From: Leptofilum sp041748655
GTDB taxonomy: Bacteria > Chloroflexota > Anaerolineae > Promineifilales > Promineifilaceae
DNA length: 64,000 nt
Assembly: GCA_041748655.1 (NCBI GenBank)
Contig: JBGTCV010000132.1
Coordinates: forward strand, 39,365-103,364
Direction of reading: 5' to 3'
The position numbers and the translations under genes are program-made. This document shows, piece by piece, positions 1 through 8,293 of the stretch. The notes below the pieces were generated by a model. It was not told the DNA's origin and made no database searches. It saw nothing but the letters and a program-made list of their open reading frames with translations. Positions within the stretch are counted from its first letter, which is position 1. Each line of letters opens with the position of its first letter.

Positions 1-594
1 CCTGTCATTGACATAATCTGCAATTTGCCACGGGCTGACGTTGCGATCTTCGCTGTTGGGCTTCAGATAATCGGCTACCTCTTCTTGGGTAATATCACTG
101 CCATAAAAGTTCAGCACCTGGGTCAGGTTGGCCGGACCGCAGTTGTTAAACGTTTGCCGAATGACGCCCATGCCTTCCAACATGTGAGCCGTGGGCAGGG
201 GTTCCGGTATGGGGGTGTTGGTGGGCGTAGGCAGTGGCGTATTGGTGGGCTGCGGCGTGGCAGTTTCATCGCTGCTGGTATCGGGGGTTTTGGTTGGTGC
301 TTCGGTTGGGGTGGCAGTGGGTTGGGGAACGGCCGTAACCGCAATCAAAGCCGCAATATCCACCCGTGGCTCATCGGCCAAAACCTGGGCCGCAGGCAGT
401 GCCGCCGCCATAGGGGCAACCTGATCAATCACCTCTTCTACCACGCTGCTCAAAAACGGGCTGCGCTCTTGCAGCGCCACCCGGTACCGCCCAGGAATCG
501 CCCCGACCACGCTGGGCAGCGCCAGCAAACCAAGAATAAGCAGCACCTGCACAGTCGCAACAATTAAAATAAGGTTTTTCGTTCTTTTTCTCAT
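1..594 (-). CDS. C39-like peptidase-family exported protein (partial, runs off left edge)
   Basis: Reading the minus strand from ATG at 594 gives 198 codons without a stop up to the window edge. Residues 1-6 are basic and are followed by a hydrophobic signal/anchor helix (about 7-32). A long Thr/Pro-rich linker follows (about 85-130), then the start of a C39-like domain with the motif NNCGPA, its Cys at about residue 152. The C39 family are papain-like cysteine peptidases; bacterial C39_2 members are often of unknown substrate. It is a clear tandem paralogue of the next gene: both share the helix, the linker, NNCGPA and the stretch DRNVSP. The C-terminal part, including the catalytic His, lies outside the window. 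Family assignment is good; activity is unknown. Confidence 0.8.
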   Translation of the reverse strand, partial: MRKRTKNLILIVATVQVLLILGLLALPSVVGAIPGRYRVALQERSPFLSSVVEEVIDQVAPMAAALPAAQVLADEPRVDIAALIAVTAVPQPTATPTEAPTKTPDTSSDETATPQPTNTPLPTPTNTPIPEPLPTAHMLEGMGVIRQTFNNCGPANLTQVLNFYGSDITQEEVADYLKPNSEDRNVSPWQIADYVNDR

Positions 595-607
595 ATTCCC
601 TTCCATG

Positions 608-664
608 GAATCGGTAATCAGTAATCAGTGCTCACTGACCCACTGACTACTGATTACTGACCTA
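608..664. repeat. Intergenic inverted repeat
   Basis: Short repeated words (GTAATCAGT, ACTGATTAC) form an imperfect inverted repeat between two tandem minus-strand genes. It could fold in RNA as a hairpin and may separate their transcripts. There is no T-run strong enough to call a terminator with certainty. Confidence 0.45.
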
Positions 665-669
665 CTGGC

Positions 670-2001
670 CTACTGATCGCTCTCCAATTCAGCCAAAGCC
701 ACCGTCGCCAGGGCAAAGTTAGGATTAAATCTGGCAGCTTTTTGCAAGTTGTCTGCCGCAGCGGCCGTTTGGCCAGCAGCGGCTAAAGCCAACCCTTTGT
801 AGTAAAAGGATTCTTCAAAATACGGCCGATCCTTCAAAGTGACATCGGCCAGCAAAATCACATCATCATACCGCCCCACCTGGTAATATGCCTCGTAGGG
901 GCCAAACTGGTACCACAACATCCGCCAGGGCAGCCCGATGGCCCGCGCCTGGTCAAAAGCGGCGGTGGCCCGTTCATACTCCCCGAGGGCGTTATAGCTG
1001 GTGCCCAGATTAAACCAGAAAAACGCATTTTCCGGATCGGTGGCGGCATCAGCCTGGGCCTGAAGCAGCGACCGGCCCCACATCGTGGCGTCGTCCATAT
1101 CTTCGCCCACAATACGAGCCACCGTTTCCGCCTGTTCTGGCCGATAAACGGCAATATAGTTGCGGTTAAATTGGGGCCAATAATGTTCCACTTCGGCATA
1201 GTCCAGATTACGGCCGTTTCTATCCGCATTCTCACCCGGCACGTCACTGGTACCAAACCAGGAATCGTACACAAAAAATTGTTCGTTTAGATCGTCGTAC
1301 GCCACCACCAGCAGGTAATGGCCATACCAGCCCATCCAACGGTACTCGCCAGGCGGCTCGATGCCAATTTCCATAATGACAGGGATACCGTTGGCCACAA
1401 ACTGTTTAAGCATATCCAGACGGCCGTTTGCCCGGCTCAATGCCCGATATGGGGTCTGATCATTCACATACGCCGCCATCTCATCCGGGCTAACGTTGCG
1501 ATCTTCCGGGTTTGGCTTCAGCACAGCCGCCGTATCGCTTTGGGTCACATACAGCTGAAAGTAGCTCAACGTCATCGCCAGCGTGGCCGGGCCGCAGTTG
1601 TTCCAATCCTGAAAATGGTGCTGAACACCCTCTAAACGGGCCGATTCGGGGATAGGAACGGCCGTTGCCGTAGGAATGGGTGATGGGGTAGCGGTGGGTG
1701 GAACGGCCGTTGGTTCAGGCACAGCATTATTCAAAGAAACCGTCGCCGTTGGCAAAATAACCTCAACCACCGGAGCAGACAAACCGGTTGGCTCCGCCAG
1801 CAAGCTGCTAATATCCAAAGGTCTGGCCACCGTGGGTAAAATGTCCACCTCCTGCTGCGGCGAGGCAATCGCCAGCAGCGGTTCTGGCAGCCAGCGAGCC
1901 GCATACCGGGGCGGAATCGCACGCAGCAGCGTCGGCAAAGCAAGAATGCCAAGCAGCAAAAGAGACGCAACAAAAATAAAATATTTCCTTCGTTTACCCA
2001 T
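670..2001 (-). CDS. C39-like peptidase domain plus TPR, exported
   Basis: The start at 2001 (443 residues) was chosen because MGKRRKYF followed by a hydrophobic helix aligns with the start of the paralogue at 1-594; an in-frame start 69 bases upstream would put the helix 23 residues deeper. Layout: signal/anchor helix (about 7-28), Thr/Pro-rich linker (about 75-125), C39-like domain with NNCGPA (Cys about 136) and the later WYGHYLLVV segment that supplies the likely catalytic His, then TPR-like helices in the last 120 residues (AFFWFNLGTSYNALGEYERA). It is probably anchored outside the membrane and acts on, or binds, peptides. The TPR part suggests protein partners. Substrate is unknown. Confidence 0.8.
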   Translation of the reverse strand: MGKRRKYFIFVASLLLLGILALPTLLRAIPPRYAARWLPEPLLAIASPQQEVDILPTVARPLDISSLLAEPTGLSAPVVEVILPTATVSLNNAVPEPTAVPPTATPSPIPTATAVPIPESARLEGVQHHFQDWNNCGPATLAMTLSYFQLYVTQSDTAAVLKPNPEDRNVSPDEMAAYVNDQTPYRALSRANGRLDMLKQFVANGIPVIMEIGIEPPGEYRWMGWYGHYLLVVAYDDLNEQFFVYDSWFGTSDVPGENADRNGRNLDYAEVEHYWPQFNRNYIAVYRPEQAETVARIVGEDMDDATMWGRSLLQAQADAATDPENAFFWFNLGTSYNALGEYERATAAFDQARAIGLPWRMLWYQFGPYEAYYQVGRYDDVILLADVTLKDRPYFEESFYYKGLALAAAGQTAAAADNLQKAARFNPNFALATVALAELESDQ

Positions 2002-2070
2002 TTTCGTCCAGATTTTCCTATTACAGCGACGGTTAGTATAGCCAATGGCATCAGCCAGCCAAGCGCCCAA

Positions 2071-2449
2071 ACCCTCCGTTTACCCAACTCTTAGGAACCA
2101 AAAAGAGCCAATTTTTGTAAGGATCAAGAATTGGTTAAACTGCAAAGAGCGCAAACGGCGCAAAGAATTAAAGAGAAAAACTTTGCGTTCTTTGCGCCCT
2201 TTGCGGTGAAATTTTGTCCAAGCAGCTTGTGACCAAAACAAATAAGTGCCAATTTTGCGCTAACTCCCTTAATCCGCTTCGATTAGATAGAAAGCATGTG
2301 AGCTGCCTTACGTTATGGCCAATGACATTCTTCGCGGCAACTGTAGGGAATTGTCACTGGTGAACGGCCGTTCCCATTTGGCATAATAGTTCATAGGAAT
2401 AACAGGGGAACTGGCACTCTGCCGAACCCAAATACAAGAGGAGGCAACT
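2071..2449. other. Intergenic stretch with hairpin repeat and uspA leader
   Basis: No gene is visible. Bases 2141-2208 form a long imperfect hairpin built from GCAAAGAGCGCAAA-type words and their complement, one member of the dispersed hairpin family described elsewhere in the list. One ACGGCCGT octamer sits at 2364. A ribosome site (AGGAGG) precedes the next gene at about 2440. No convincing promoter was found. Confidence 0.5.
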
Positions 2450-2944
2450 ATGTTTAATCACTTGCTTGTCCCACTAGACGGTTCACACCTGGCCGAAGCG
2501 GCCCTGCCAGCCGCGATGGAATTGGCCACCAAATTCAACAGCAAAATCACCCTCGTCTGGGTTATCCAACCCCCTCATCTCATCATGACGGCAGCCAATG
2601 GCAGCATCTACGCCCAACTGCTCACCAAAATGCGCAATCAATCTGAGCAAGATGCCCATGTTTATCTGCGCGGTCATCAAGGATCGCTGCGACAACAAGG
2701 GTATACGGTCACCGCCTCAGTAACCGTAGGGGAAAATGTAGCTGATGCCCTGCTCGACGTTGCGTCTAGCCTGGAAGTTGACACTATTGTCATGAGCACT
2801 CACGGGCGCGGGGGCATTAGCCGCTGGGTCTTTGGCAGCGTAGCAGACAAAGTGCTGCGCCACGCCGAAGTGCCTGTTTTGCTCATCCGGGCCAAGGAAG
2901 AGACCCTGGATTCGCAGGCAAAGGACAAAGAAATAGTCGTCTGA
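2450..2944 (+). CDS. Universal stress protein, UspA family
   Basis: A single 164-residue Usp domain. The N-terminal beta strand MFNHLLVPLDGS carries the family Asp. The C-terminal signature STHGRGG followed nine residues later by FGS and then VPVLLI matches the ATP-binding G-2x-G-9x-G(S/T) motif, so this is the nucleotide-binding subtype. UspA proteins are soluble dimers that help survival in stress; the exact role here is not visible. A strong AGGAGG lies 7 bases before the ATG. It stands alone between a C39-like gene and the tRNA/tilS unit on the opposite strand. Confidence 0.9.
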   Translation: MFNHLLVPLDGSHLAEAALPAAMELATKFNSKITLVWVIQPPHLIMTAANGSIYAQLLTKMRNQSEQDAHVYLRGHQGSLRQQGYTVTASVTVGENVADALLDVASSLEVDTIVMSTHGRGGISRWVFGSVADKVLRHAEVPVLLIRAKEETLDSQAKDKEIVV

Positions 2945-2977
2945 CCCGAAGCAAAAGGTTACAAACCGCATCCTGTT

Positions 2978-3108
2978 TGACGGACAAATCTCAGATTTCT
3001 ACCGCAGAGGATGCGGAGAGGACGCGGAGATTTCTCCCTCTTTTTTCTCTGCGCTCTCCGCGCGCTCTGCGGTTAAATAAGTGCGGTTAGATAAGTTTTG
3101 TCACTCAA
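2978..3108. repeat. Composite intergenic repeat with hairpin core
   Basis: The edge TGACGGACAAATCTCAGA (from 2978) is followed by ACCGCAGAGG words and their inverted copy ending CTCTGCGGT (about 3001-3073), then by AAATAAG and TTTTGTCA next to the tilS stop. The same left edge and right edge, with the hairpin core deleted, recur at 27401-27452 next to the hrcA stop. This is a dispersed non-coding element rather than chance. Confidence 0.7.
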
Positions 3109-4584
3109 TCAATCAAGCTGACACATTAACTGCACAACGGTGCGTGTCTGCGCCGTCACACACATGCGGTTATCCAGATGCTGCCCCACAATCCAGGCAG
3201 GAATCTTTTCGGTAGCCACAACGGGCCACAACGGCCGTTGCCCGCCCCTCACCTTACGAGCTGCCAACAAATCCTGAATCGCTTGCGAATGCCCACTCAT
3301 GCCCAATGGCTGGAAACGTTCTCCCGGCAAAGACGGCCGCAGCCATAAAGATTCATCTTCAGCCAAAGCCACAAACGCCCGCCAGGGATCATCATTTTGC
3401 CGAACTTCATCCAGCGATACGTCTGTTCTTGTTACGGCCGTAATGGTCCAGCCATTCGCTAAATTTATTTGACCAGGAACCGGCAGCCGTAAAGGGTGCT
3501 CAAAATCCAGTTGGGGCACAGCAGCAGGACGCCTCGACCACACGTCGCCAAATGTCACCTCATGCGCGGCAACATGCATAATAACCCCGCCCGGCAGCGA
3601 TGCCTCCGTGCCAGACTGATTTTCCAAAATGAGCAGTCGGGCTAACTCGATGGTTTGAAAGCTGATTTCGGTGGCCAGCGGGCTCAACTGCTGCACGGCC
3701 CGGCGTAAAGCCAGCCGCTGCCAGGCCACCGGCTGCGCGGCCAACCGCTGCCGCTCCAGCGCCAACCAATCTTTACCTTGCGCAACCAGAATGTCAGGCC
3801 AAACCTGATCAAACAGGCTCAGCAGAGCCGCGTACTCATCGGCAGTAATAATGGCCAACTGCTGTAAATTAGCGCTAATCTGTGGATTGTACGTTTGCAG
3901 CAAGGGTAGCAGCTCATGCCGAATGCGATTACGTGTAAACTGCATATCCTCGTTGCTGCTGTCGTGCCGGGGTTGCAAACCATGCCGGGCACAGTACGCT
4001 TCAAGCTCACTGCGTGGCGTGGTAAGAAACGGCCGTAACAGAGGCATACGTTCACTTTCTGGCACCACACCCACCGGCAGCATTCCCCGCAGCCCGGCAC
4101 TGCCACTTCCCCGCAGCAGATGCAGCAGCACCGTTTCCGCCTGATCATCGGCGTGGTGGGCTGTGGCAACGGCCGTTGCTCCCACCTGCACCGCCTGCCG
4201 CGCCAAAAATTGGTAGCGCATCAGCCGCCCCGCTGCTTCCAGCGAGAGCTGCTTTGTCTCAGCCACCTCAGCAACGTTTATTTTTTCGGTAACAAAGGGG
4301 ATCTGCCAGGAGACGGCCGTTTCCGCCACAAATTGGGCCTCTTCCTCCGCCTCTAGCCGTAACCCGTGGTTCAGGTGAGCCACCACCAGCTGTGCTGGAC
4401 CCAACTGCCGCCACAGCAAGTGCAGCAGGGCCAAAGAGTCTACCCCACCAGATACACCAATCAGCAGTTTTGGGTGAGATGCGGTGAGGGGAAACGGCCG
4501 TATCGTCTGCAAAACCGTCTGCCACAACCGCCTGTCTGCTTTCTTTGTCTGGCCATCCATAAACCACACCGAAATAGAATCCAT
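3109..4584 (-). CDS. tilS: tRNA(Ile)-lysidine synthetase
   Basis: TilS converts the wobble cytidine of tRNA-Ile(CAU) to lysidine with ATP and lysine, so that the tRNA reads AUA. The N-terminal PP-loop motif SGGVDS (about residues 44-49) binds ATP. Conserved segments HLNHGLR, HHADDQAET and TRNRIRHELLPLL follow, then a central all-helical domain and a C-terminal TilS domain (LRPSLPGERFQPLGM). The length of 491 residues is normal for the long TilS class. A later in-frame ATG eight codons downstream is an alternative start, since no clear ribosome site distinguishes the two. A tRNA-Leu gene lies upstream on the same strand. The function is essential in most bacteria. Confidence 0.93.
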   Translation of the reverse strand: MDSISVWFMDGQTKKADRRLWQTVLQTIRPFPLTASHPKLLIGVSGGVDSLALLHLLWRQLGPAQLVVAHLNHGLRLEAEEEAQFVAETAVSWQIPFVTEKINVAEVAETKQLSLEAAGRLMRYQFLARQAVQVGATAVATAHHADDQAETVLLHLLRGSGSAGLRGMLPVGVVPESERMPLLRPFLTTPRSELEAYCARHGLQPRHDSSNEDMQFTRNRIRHELLPLLQTYNPQISANLQQLAIITADEYAALLSLFDQVWPDILVAQGKDWLALERQRLAAQPVAWQRLALRRAVQQLSPLATEISFQTIELARLLILENQSGTEASLPGGVIMHVAAHEVTFGDVWSRRPAAVPQLDFEHPLRLPVPGQINLANGWTITAVTRTDVSLDEVRQNDDPWRAFVALAEDESLWLRPSLPGERFQPLGMSGHSQAIQDLLAARKVRGGQRPLWPVVATEKIPAWIVGQHLDNRMCVTAQTRTVVQLMCQLD

Positions 4585-4592
4585 CTAAAAAA

Positions 4593-4657
4593 GCCACAGA
4601 GAAAACCGAGCAAACAGAGAATAATCGCATCTCTAAATCCTCTGTTTACTCTGTGGC
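4593..4657. repeat. Intergenic hairpin repeat (CACAGAG type)
   Basis: Arms GCCACAGAG (4593-4601) and CTCTGTGGC (4649-4657) are exact complements, with further partial pairing inside. It belongs to the dispersed hairpin family also seen near 2.1, 3.0, 19.3, 46.6 and 62.8 kb. It lies between the tRNA and tilS. Confidence 0.65.
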
Positions 4658-4681
4658 CAATATTTAGCATAGGTGCTAAAC

Positions 4682-4703
4682 AAAAAAAGGCCCAAGAAGG
4701 GCC
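4682..4703 (-). terminator. Rho-independent terminator after tRNA-Leu
   Basis: On the minus strand GGCCC, a TTCTT loop and GGGCC are followed directly by seven T residues. It starts 15 bases after the tRNA end and fits its terminator. Confidence 0.85.
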
Positions 4704-4717
4704 AATTTTAAGGTGAG

Positions 4718-4800
4718 TAGGGCGGGTGGGATTCGAACCCACACGGACTGACGTCCGGCAGATTTTAAGTCTGCTGCGTCTACCATTTCGCCACCGCCCC
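4718..4800 (-). tRNA. tRNA-Leu (anticodon UAA)
   Basis: The minus strand folds as a class II tRNA of 83 nucleotides: acceptor arms GGGGCGG and CCGCCCT (one G-U pair), D-arm with AAATGGTAGACG, anticodon stem GCAGA/TCTGC around CTTAAAA (anticodon TAA), variable arm CGGAC-GTCA-GTCCG, and T-arm GTGGG-TTCGAAT-CCCAC. The discriminator base is A and CCA is not encoded. The long variable arm and the TAA anticodon make leucine the clear identity. Confidence 0.96.
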
Positions 4801-4905
4801 ACACAGAAGGCCAATTGTACACGCGAAAAGATGCCTGAACAAGCAAATAAAGTTGCGCCGCTAGACACTGCCAAAATCCCATCTGCTAATGTGACATAAG
4901 TAGGT

Positions 4906-4934
4906 TTGACTGCACAATTTGCACCATGTATAAT
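4906..4934 (+). promoter_or_regulatory. Sigma-70-type promoter for the PATAN gene
   Basis: TTGACT (4906-4911), a 17-base spacer and a perfect TATAAT (4929-4934) form a near-consensus promoter about 115 bases before the gene at 5051. It is the best candidate to start transcription of the signalling cluster. Confidence 0.8.
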
Positions 4935-5050
4935 GATTTGGTCAAAAATTAACGCTTAAATTAAAAAATGCGCCTGCTATTTGCTGGCTTTACAATTAGT
5001 CAATTTATTGGTAAGCATTCTGCCATAACTACCAAGCAGGAAAAACAACT

Positions 5051-5890
5051 ATGGCCCTTAAAGGCAACCTGCGCGATTTCTCGACAACTCAGTTATTAAA
5101 CCTCATCAACCTGGCTAGAAAAACGGGCACACTTTCCATTCAGACAGAGGCTGAGGCAGCCCAGATGTCTTTTCGTGAAGGTAAACTGATTTACGCCTAT
5201 ATGGGGCATGACAATGGGAACCATCTGGCGCAAATTTTACAGAACAGCGGCAAGCTCTCCCCAGAGCAGGCTCAGGTTATTCAATCACACGCCGAAGGCA
5301 AAAGTGACAAAGAGATTGGTCACCTGTTGGTAACTGCCCGCCGCGTCACCCAAAACGACATTATCCAAAGCGTACGCCAAAATGTGTTGGACACAGTCTA
5401 CAAGCTGTTCACCTGGGGTGAAGGGGTTTTCCGTTTCGACGCCAACAAGCTGCCCAACAGCGGCTATATCACCATCCCCATCGACTTGGAAAGCGTCATC
5501 ATGGAAGGCAGCCGCCGCCTGAAAGAGTGGGAAATCCTGCAAGATGAACTACCAGACCTGAATGTGGCACTCCGCTTTACAGACCGACCAGATGCCCGTT
5601 TACGGAACATCAACCTTACGGTAGAAGAATGGCGCGTTGTTTCCTTTGTTAACCCGCGTAATTCAGTTCGCCAAATTGCCAAAGCTAATAATTTAAGCGA
5701 TTTTGAAATTCGCCGCATTGTATACGGTATGCTGCAAGCCGGGCTTGTTGAATTTGTCAGTCAGCCCAAACCAGCTCCAGAAAAAGCAGACGCAGCCACT
5801 GCGCGGCGGCAAAAAAGCGCTCCAGAACCTTCTCCAGCAGCTAAACGGTCGGTAGTTGTTCGTCTTATTGACCGCATTCGGGGCTTGTAG
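5051..5890 (+). CDS. DUF4388 (PATAN-type) regulatory protein
   Basis: Residues 1-100 match the DUF4388/PATAN pattern: GNLRDFSTTQLLNLI, then KTGTLSI and FREGKLIYAYMG. The family is found at the N-terminus of PatA-like response regulators and in gliding or polarity systems, where it is thought to mediate protein contacts. The middle is helical, and residues about 195-240 (VVSFVNPRNSVRQIAKANNLSDFEIRRIVYGMLQAGLV) resemble a winged-helix-like domain. The C-terminal 40 residues are Lys/Ala/Pro-rich and probably flexible. No receiver domain is present. It is followed by an MglA-like GTPase, so the two may work together. The role is inferred from family and context only. Confidence 0.75.
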   Translation: MALKGNLRDFSTTQLLNLINLARKTGTLSIQTEAEAAQMSFREGKLIYAYMGHDNGNHLAQILQNSGKLSPEQAQVIQSHAEGKSDKEIGHLLVTARRVTQNDIIQSVRQNVLDTVYKLFTWGEGVFRFDANKLPNSGYITIPIDLESVIMEGSRRLKEWEILQDELPDLNVALRFTDRPDARLRNINLTVEEWRVVSFVNPRNSVRQIAKANNLSDFEIRRIVYGMLQAGLVEFVSQPKPAPEKADAATARRQKSAPEPSPAAKRSVVVRLIDRIRGL

Positions 5891-6022
5891 GGCTGACTTT
5901 TGTGGGATTACGGCCGTTTCTCATAACGCCATACCTTCCACATCAAACCTGTTTTTGGAGCCAAAACAACCAGATACAATTAATTCACAAAACCATCGCT
6001 CAAACAAGAAGGTAGTAACTTT

Positions 6023-6571
6023 ATGCAAGCTGTCAAAATGGTAATCACTGGCCCGTTTTCAGCCGGGAAAACGCAATTCATTGGGTCTGTTAGCGAAATT
6101 GATGTTGTTTCGACTGAACGAAAAATTTCCAGCACCGCTGAACAAGTCAAGGAAAATACCACCGTCGCCATGGATTTCGGCCGTATTACCGTGGGCGACG
6201 ACCTGGTTCTTTATTTGTTTGGCACACCCGGCCAACGCCGTTTTGATTTCATGTGGGATATCCTCTCCCAGGGCATGCTCGGTTTTGTGGTAATGGTAGA
6301 TAGTACCAAACCAGAAACCTTCCGCGAAGCCAAACGCATCTTGGAAACCTTTGAAAGTTACGCTTCTACACCGTTTGTTGTAGCCGCCAATAAGCAAGAT
6401 ATGGAAGACGCCTGGGAGCCTGAAGATTTGCGCATTATCCTGCGACTTAAACCAGATGTAAAAATCTTGTCCTGTGTTGCCACCGATAAGGAAAGCGTTA
6501 AGAATGTTTTGCTAGAATTGCTTTATTCAATTTTAGACCAACTGGATCAAGAAAGCGGCGACAACCATTGA
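6023..6571 (+). CDS. Small Ras-like GTPase (MglA/Rab type)
   Basis: A 182-residue single GTPase domain. The P-loop is GPFSAGKT (residues 10-17). The G3 region has FGTPGQRRFD, with Thr-Pro in place of the usual Asp before the Gly, as seen in many bacterial small GTPases of this group. G4 is NKQD (about 121-124) and G5 is probably SCVA. Bacterial relatives act as polarity or motility switches together with roadblock or PATAN partners. No roadblock gene is found nearby, but the DUF4388 gene is immediately upstream. The protein should be soluble. Its partner and GTPase-activating protein are not evident. Confidence 0.85.
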   Translation: MQAVKMVITGPFSAGKTQFIGSVSEIDVVSTERKISSTAEQVKENTTVAMDFGRITVGDDLVLYLFGTPGQRRFDFMWDILSQGMLGFVVMVDSTKPETFREAKRILETFESYASTPFVVAANKQDMEDAWEPEDLRIILRLKPDVKILSCVATDKESVKNVLLELLYSILDQLDQESGDNH

Positions 6572-6778
6572 TTAACGTGACCTTTACACCTCCTTTACCT
6601 GCTTTTCACAGGTTTCACATCCGCTAGATGCTACTATTTTCGGTGTGCATATGTCCACGAAATCAGGCCGTCGAGGCGCATCTTGGTTTACAAGATGAGT
6701 AGCTAGGCCCAGCTTCTTTTTCCAGACGCCGCATACACAAATCAAATTCAGATCAATCACGGGGTAATTGAGGTAAGC

Positions 6779-7594
6779 GTGAGTTCTATTGTCACTGAAC
6801 AAGGAATTCTTCATTACGAATCAATAGGACGAGGCCAACCCATCATTCTGTTACATGGTTGGATCAATTCTTGGGATGTTTGGCGTGACATGATGATCAC
6901 ATTGGCCAACACCAAGCGTTACCGTGTTTATGCGCTAGATTTTTGGGGCTTTGGCGATTCTGCCAAAGCATCACAAGCCCAAACCGGTACCTTTCAAATT
7001 GAGAGCTACGTAGAGATGGTAAACCAATTCATGGATGCCCTGGGAATTCAAAAAGCGCCCATTTTTGGGCATTCAATGGGCGGTACAGTTGCTCTACAAA
7101 TCTCCTTCACCTATCCAGAGCGTATTGAAAAAGTAGCTCTTGTAGGATCCCCCATCATCGGCAGTTCGCTGCATCCATTTTTACAGCTGGCTGGCTATGG
7201 TTCCATTGCCAAGCTCGTTTGGCGCTATCCTATTATGCTGAACTCCATCATGCGTATTTTGTTGGCCAAGGATTCTAAACAAGTGCGCAACATGATTTTT
7301 AGAGACGTACAGCGCACCACAATTGAATCATTTTTCCGCAGCATTGGCGATTTACGCGACACCGACCTGCGCAGCAAATTACCAACCCTCACTATTCCAA
7401 CACTGGGGATTTACGGAGCTAAAGACAAGATCGTCTCCCCCATAAACGCGAGCCTGTTAAAAAGTGGCGTAAAATCAGTAAAAATTGAACTGATGGAACA
7501 ATCACGCCACTTCCCGATGACTGATGAACCTGAGCGGTTTTTATATGCCATCAACAACTTTTTAAATAATCATTCAAATGGTCAGGTAGTTTAA
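6779..7594 (+). CDS. Alpha/beta hydrolase
   Basis: A GTG start at 6779 is preferred because GAGG lies 6 bases upstream. The 271-residue protein shows HGWINSW (oxyanion strand), the nucleophile elbow GHSMGG with Ser about 99, an acid in YGAKDKIV and a His in SRHFPMTDE, so the Ser-Asp-His triad looks complete. A helical cap lies between about 125 and 200. The substrate is unknown; esters, lactones or acyl groups are all possible. It has a closely similar paralogue in this cluster at 15830, which lacks the nucleophile. The next gene starts two bases after its stop, so the two are probably co-translated. Confidence 0.88.
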   Translation: MSSIVTEQGILHYESIGRGQPIILLHGWINSWDVWRDMMITLANTKRYRVYALDFWGFGDSAKASQAQTGTFQIESYVEMVNQFMDALGIQKAPIFGHSMGGTVALQISFTYPERIEKVALVGSPIIGSSLHPFLQLAGYGSIAKLVWRYPIMLNSIMRILLAKDSKQVRNMIFRDVQRTTIESFFRSIGDLRDTDLRSKLPTLTIPTLGIYGAKDKIVSPINASLLKSGVKSVKIELMEQSRHFPMTDEPERFLYAINNFLNNHSNGQVV

Positions 7595-7596
7595 GC

Positions 7597-8235
7597 ATGG
7601 AGCAGGCAACAATAGAGCAGGTTGAATATTATTATCCCAATAAAATGGGTCGTATCGTGCTGGTGGCCATGGAAGAAATTATGGGACATCATGGCGTTAA
7701 CGCCATTCTAAATCTGGCCAAACTGCCTCACCTGGTTAACAATTACCCACCCAACAACTTACAGCCGGGCTTTAGTTTTGCCGAATTTAGCGCCATCCAG
7801 CAAACTCTGGACGATATGTATGGCGAACGTGGCGGACGCGGACTTGCTTTACGCGCCGGGCGCGAAACCTGGAAATATGCGCTTAAAGAGTTTATGCCGG
7901 TATTGGGCATTGCCGATTTGGCTATGCGAATGTTGCCGTTAGGCATTAAAATCAAAATTGGGCTGGATGTTTTTGCCGAAACCTTTAATAAGTTTAGTGA
8001 TCAACGAGTTCGATTGGGTGAAGATACCAACCATTATTTATGGATTATTGAGCGCTGCCCTATTTGTTGGCAGCGTGTTTCAGATACGCCTTGCTGCCAT
8101 CTAGCAATTGGGCTTCTGGAGCAGGCGCTGGATTGGGTCAGTCGAGGGCGGCGGTTTAGGGTTGAGCAAGTTAGCTGCATTGCCACAGGCGATGACACCT
8201 GTACCATCACTATTGCCAAGCAACCCATTGTTTAG
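7597..8235 (+). CDS. V4R-domain protein (4-vinyl-reductase/heme-NO-binding-like fold)
   Basis: The C-terminal half shows typical V4R features: CPICWQR, CCHLAIGLLEQALDW and the end motif VEQVSCIATGDDTCTITI, where paired Cys residues often bind a metal or a small hydrophobic ligand. V4R domains occur in BchJ-like proteins, aromatic-sensing regulators such as XylR/DmpR and TRAPP-like proteins, so ligand sensing is more likely than pigment reduction here. The N-terminal 90 residues are helical. No photosynthesis gene is in the window. It follows the hydrolase with a two-base gap. The function is inferred from domain type only. Confidence 0.75.
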   Translation: MEQATIEQVEYYYPNKMGRIVLVAMEEIMGHHGVNAILNLAKLPHLVNNYPPNNLQPGFSFAEFSAIQQTLDDMYGERGGRGLALRAGRETWKYALKEFMPVLGIADLAMRMLPLGIKIKIGLDVFAETFNKFSDQRVRLGEDTNHYLWIIERCPICWQRVSDTPCCHLAIGLLEQALDWVSRGRRFRVEQVSCIATGDDTCTITIAKQPIV

Positions 8236-8293
8236 CCGCAGCTGCTTACGCTGACGTTTCAGGCAAGCAGCAGACGTTAAAGAAGATATTTTT

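Noticed and set aside
25..567. A 180-codon plus-strand frame at the left edge
   Set aside because: The minus strand encodes a C39-like protein clearly paralogous to the next gene; the plus frame is its shadow.
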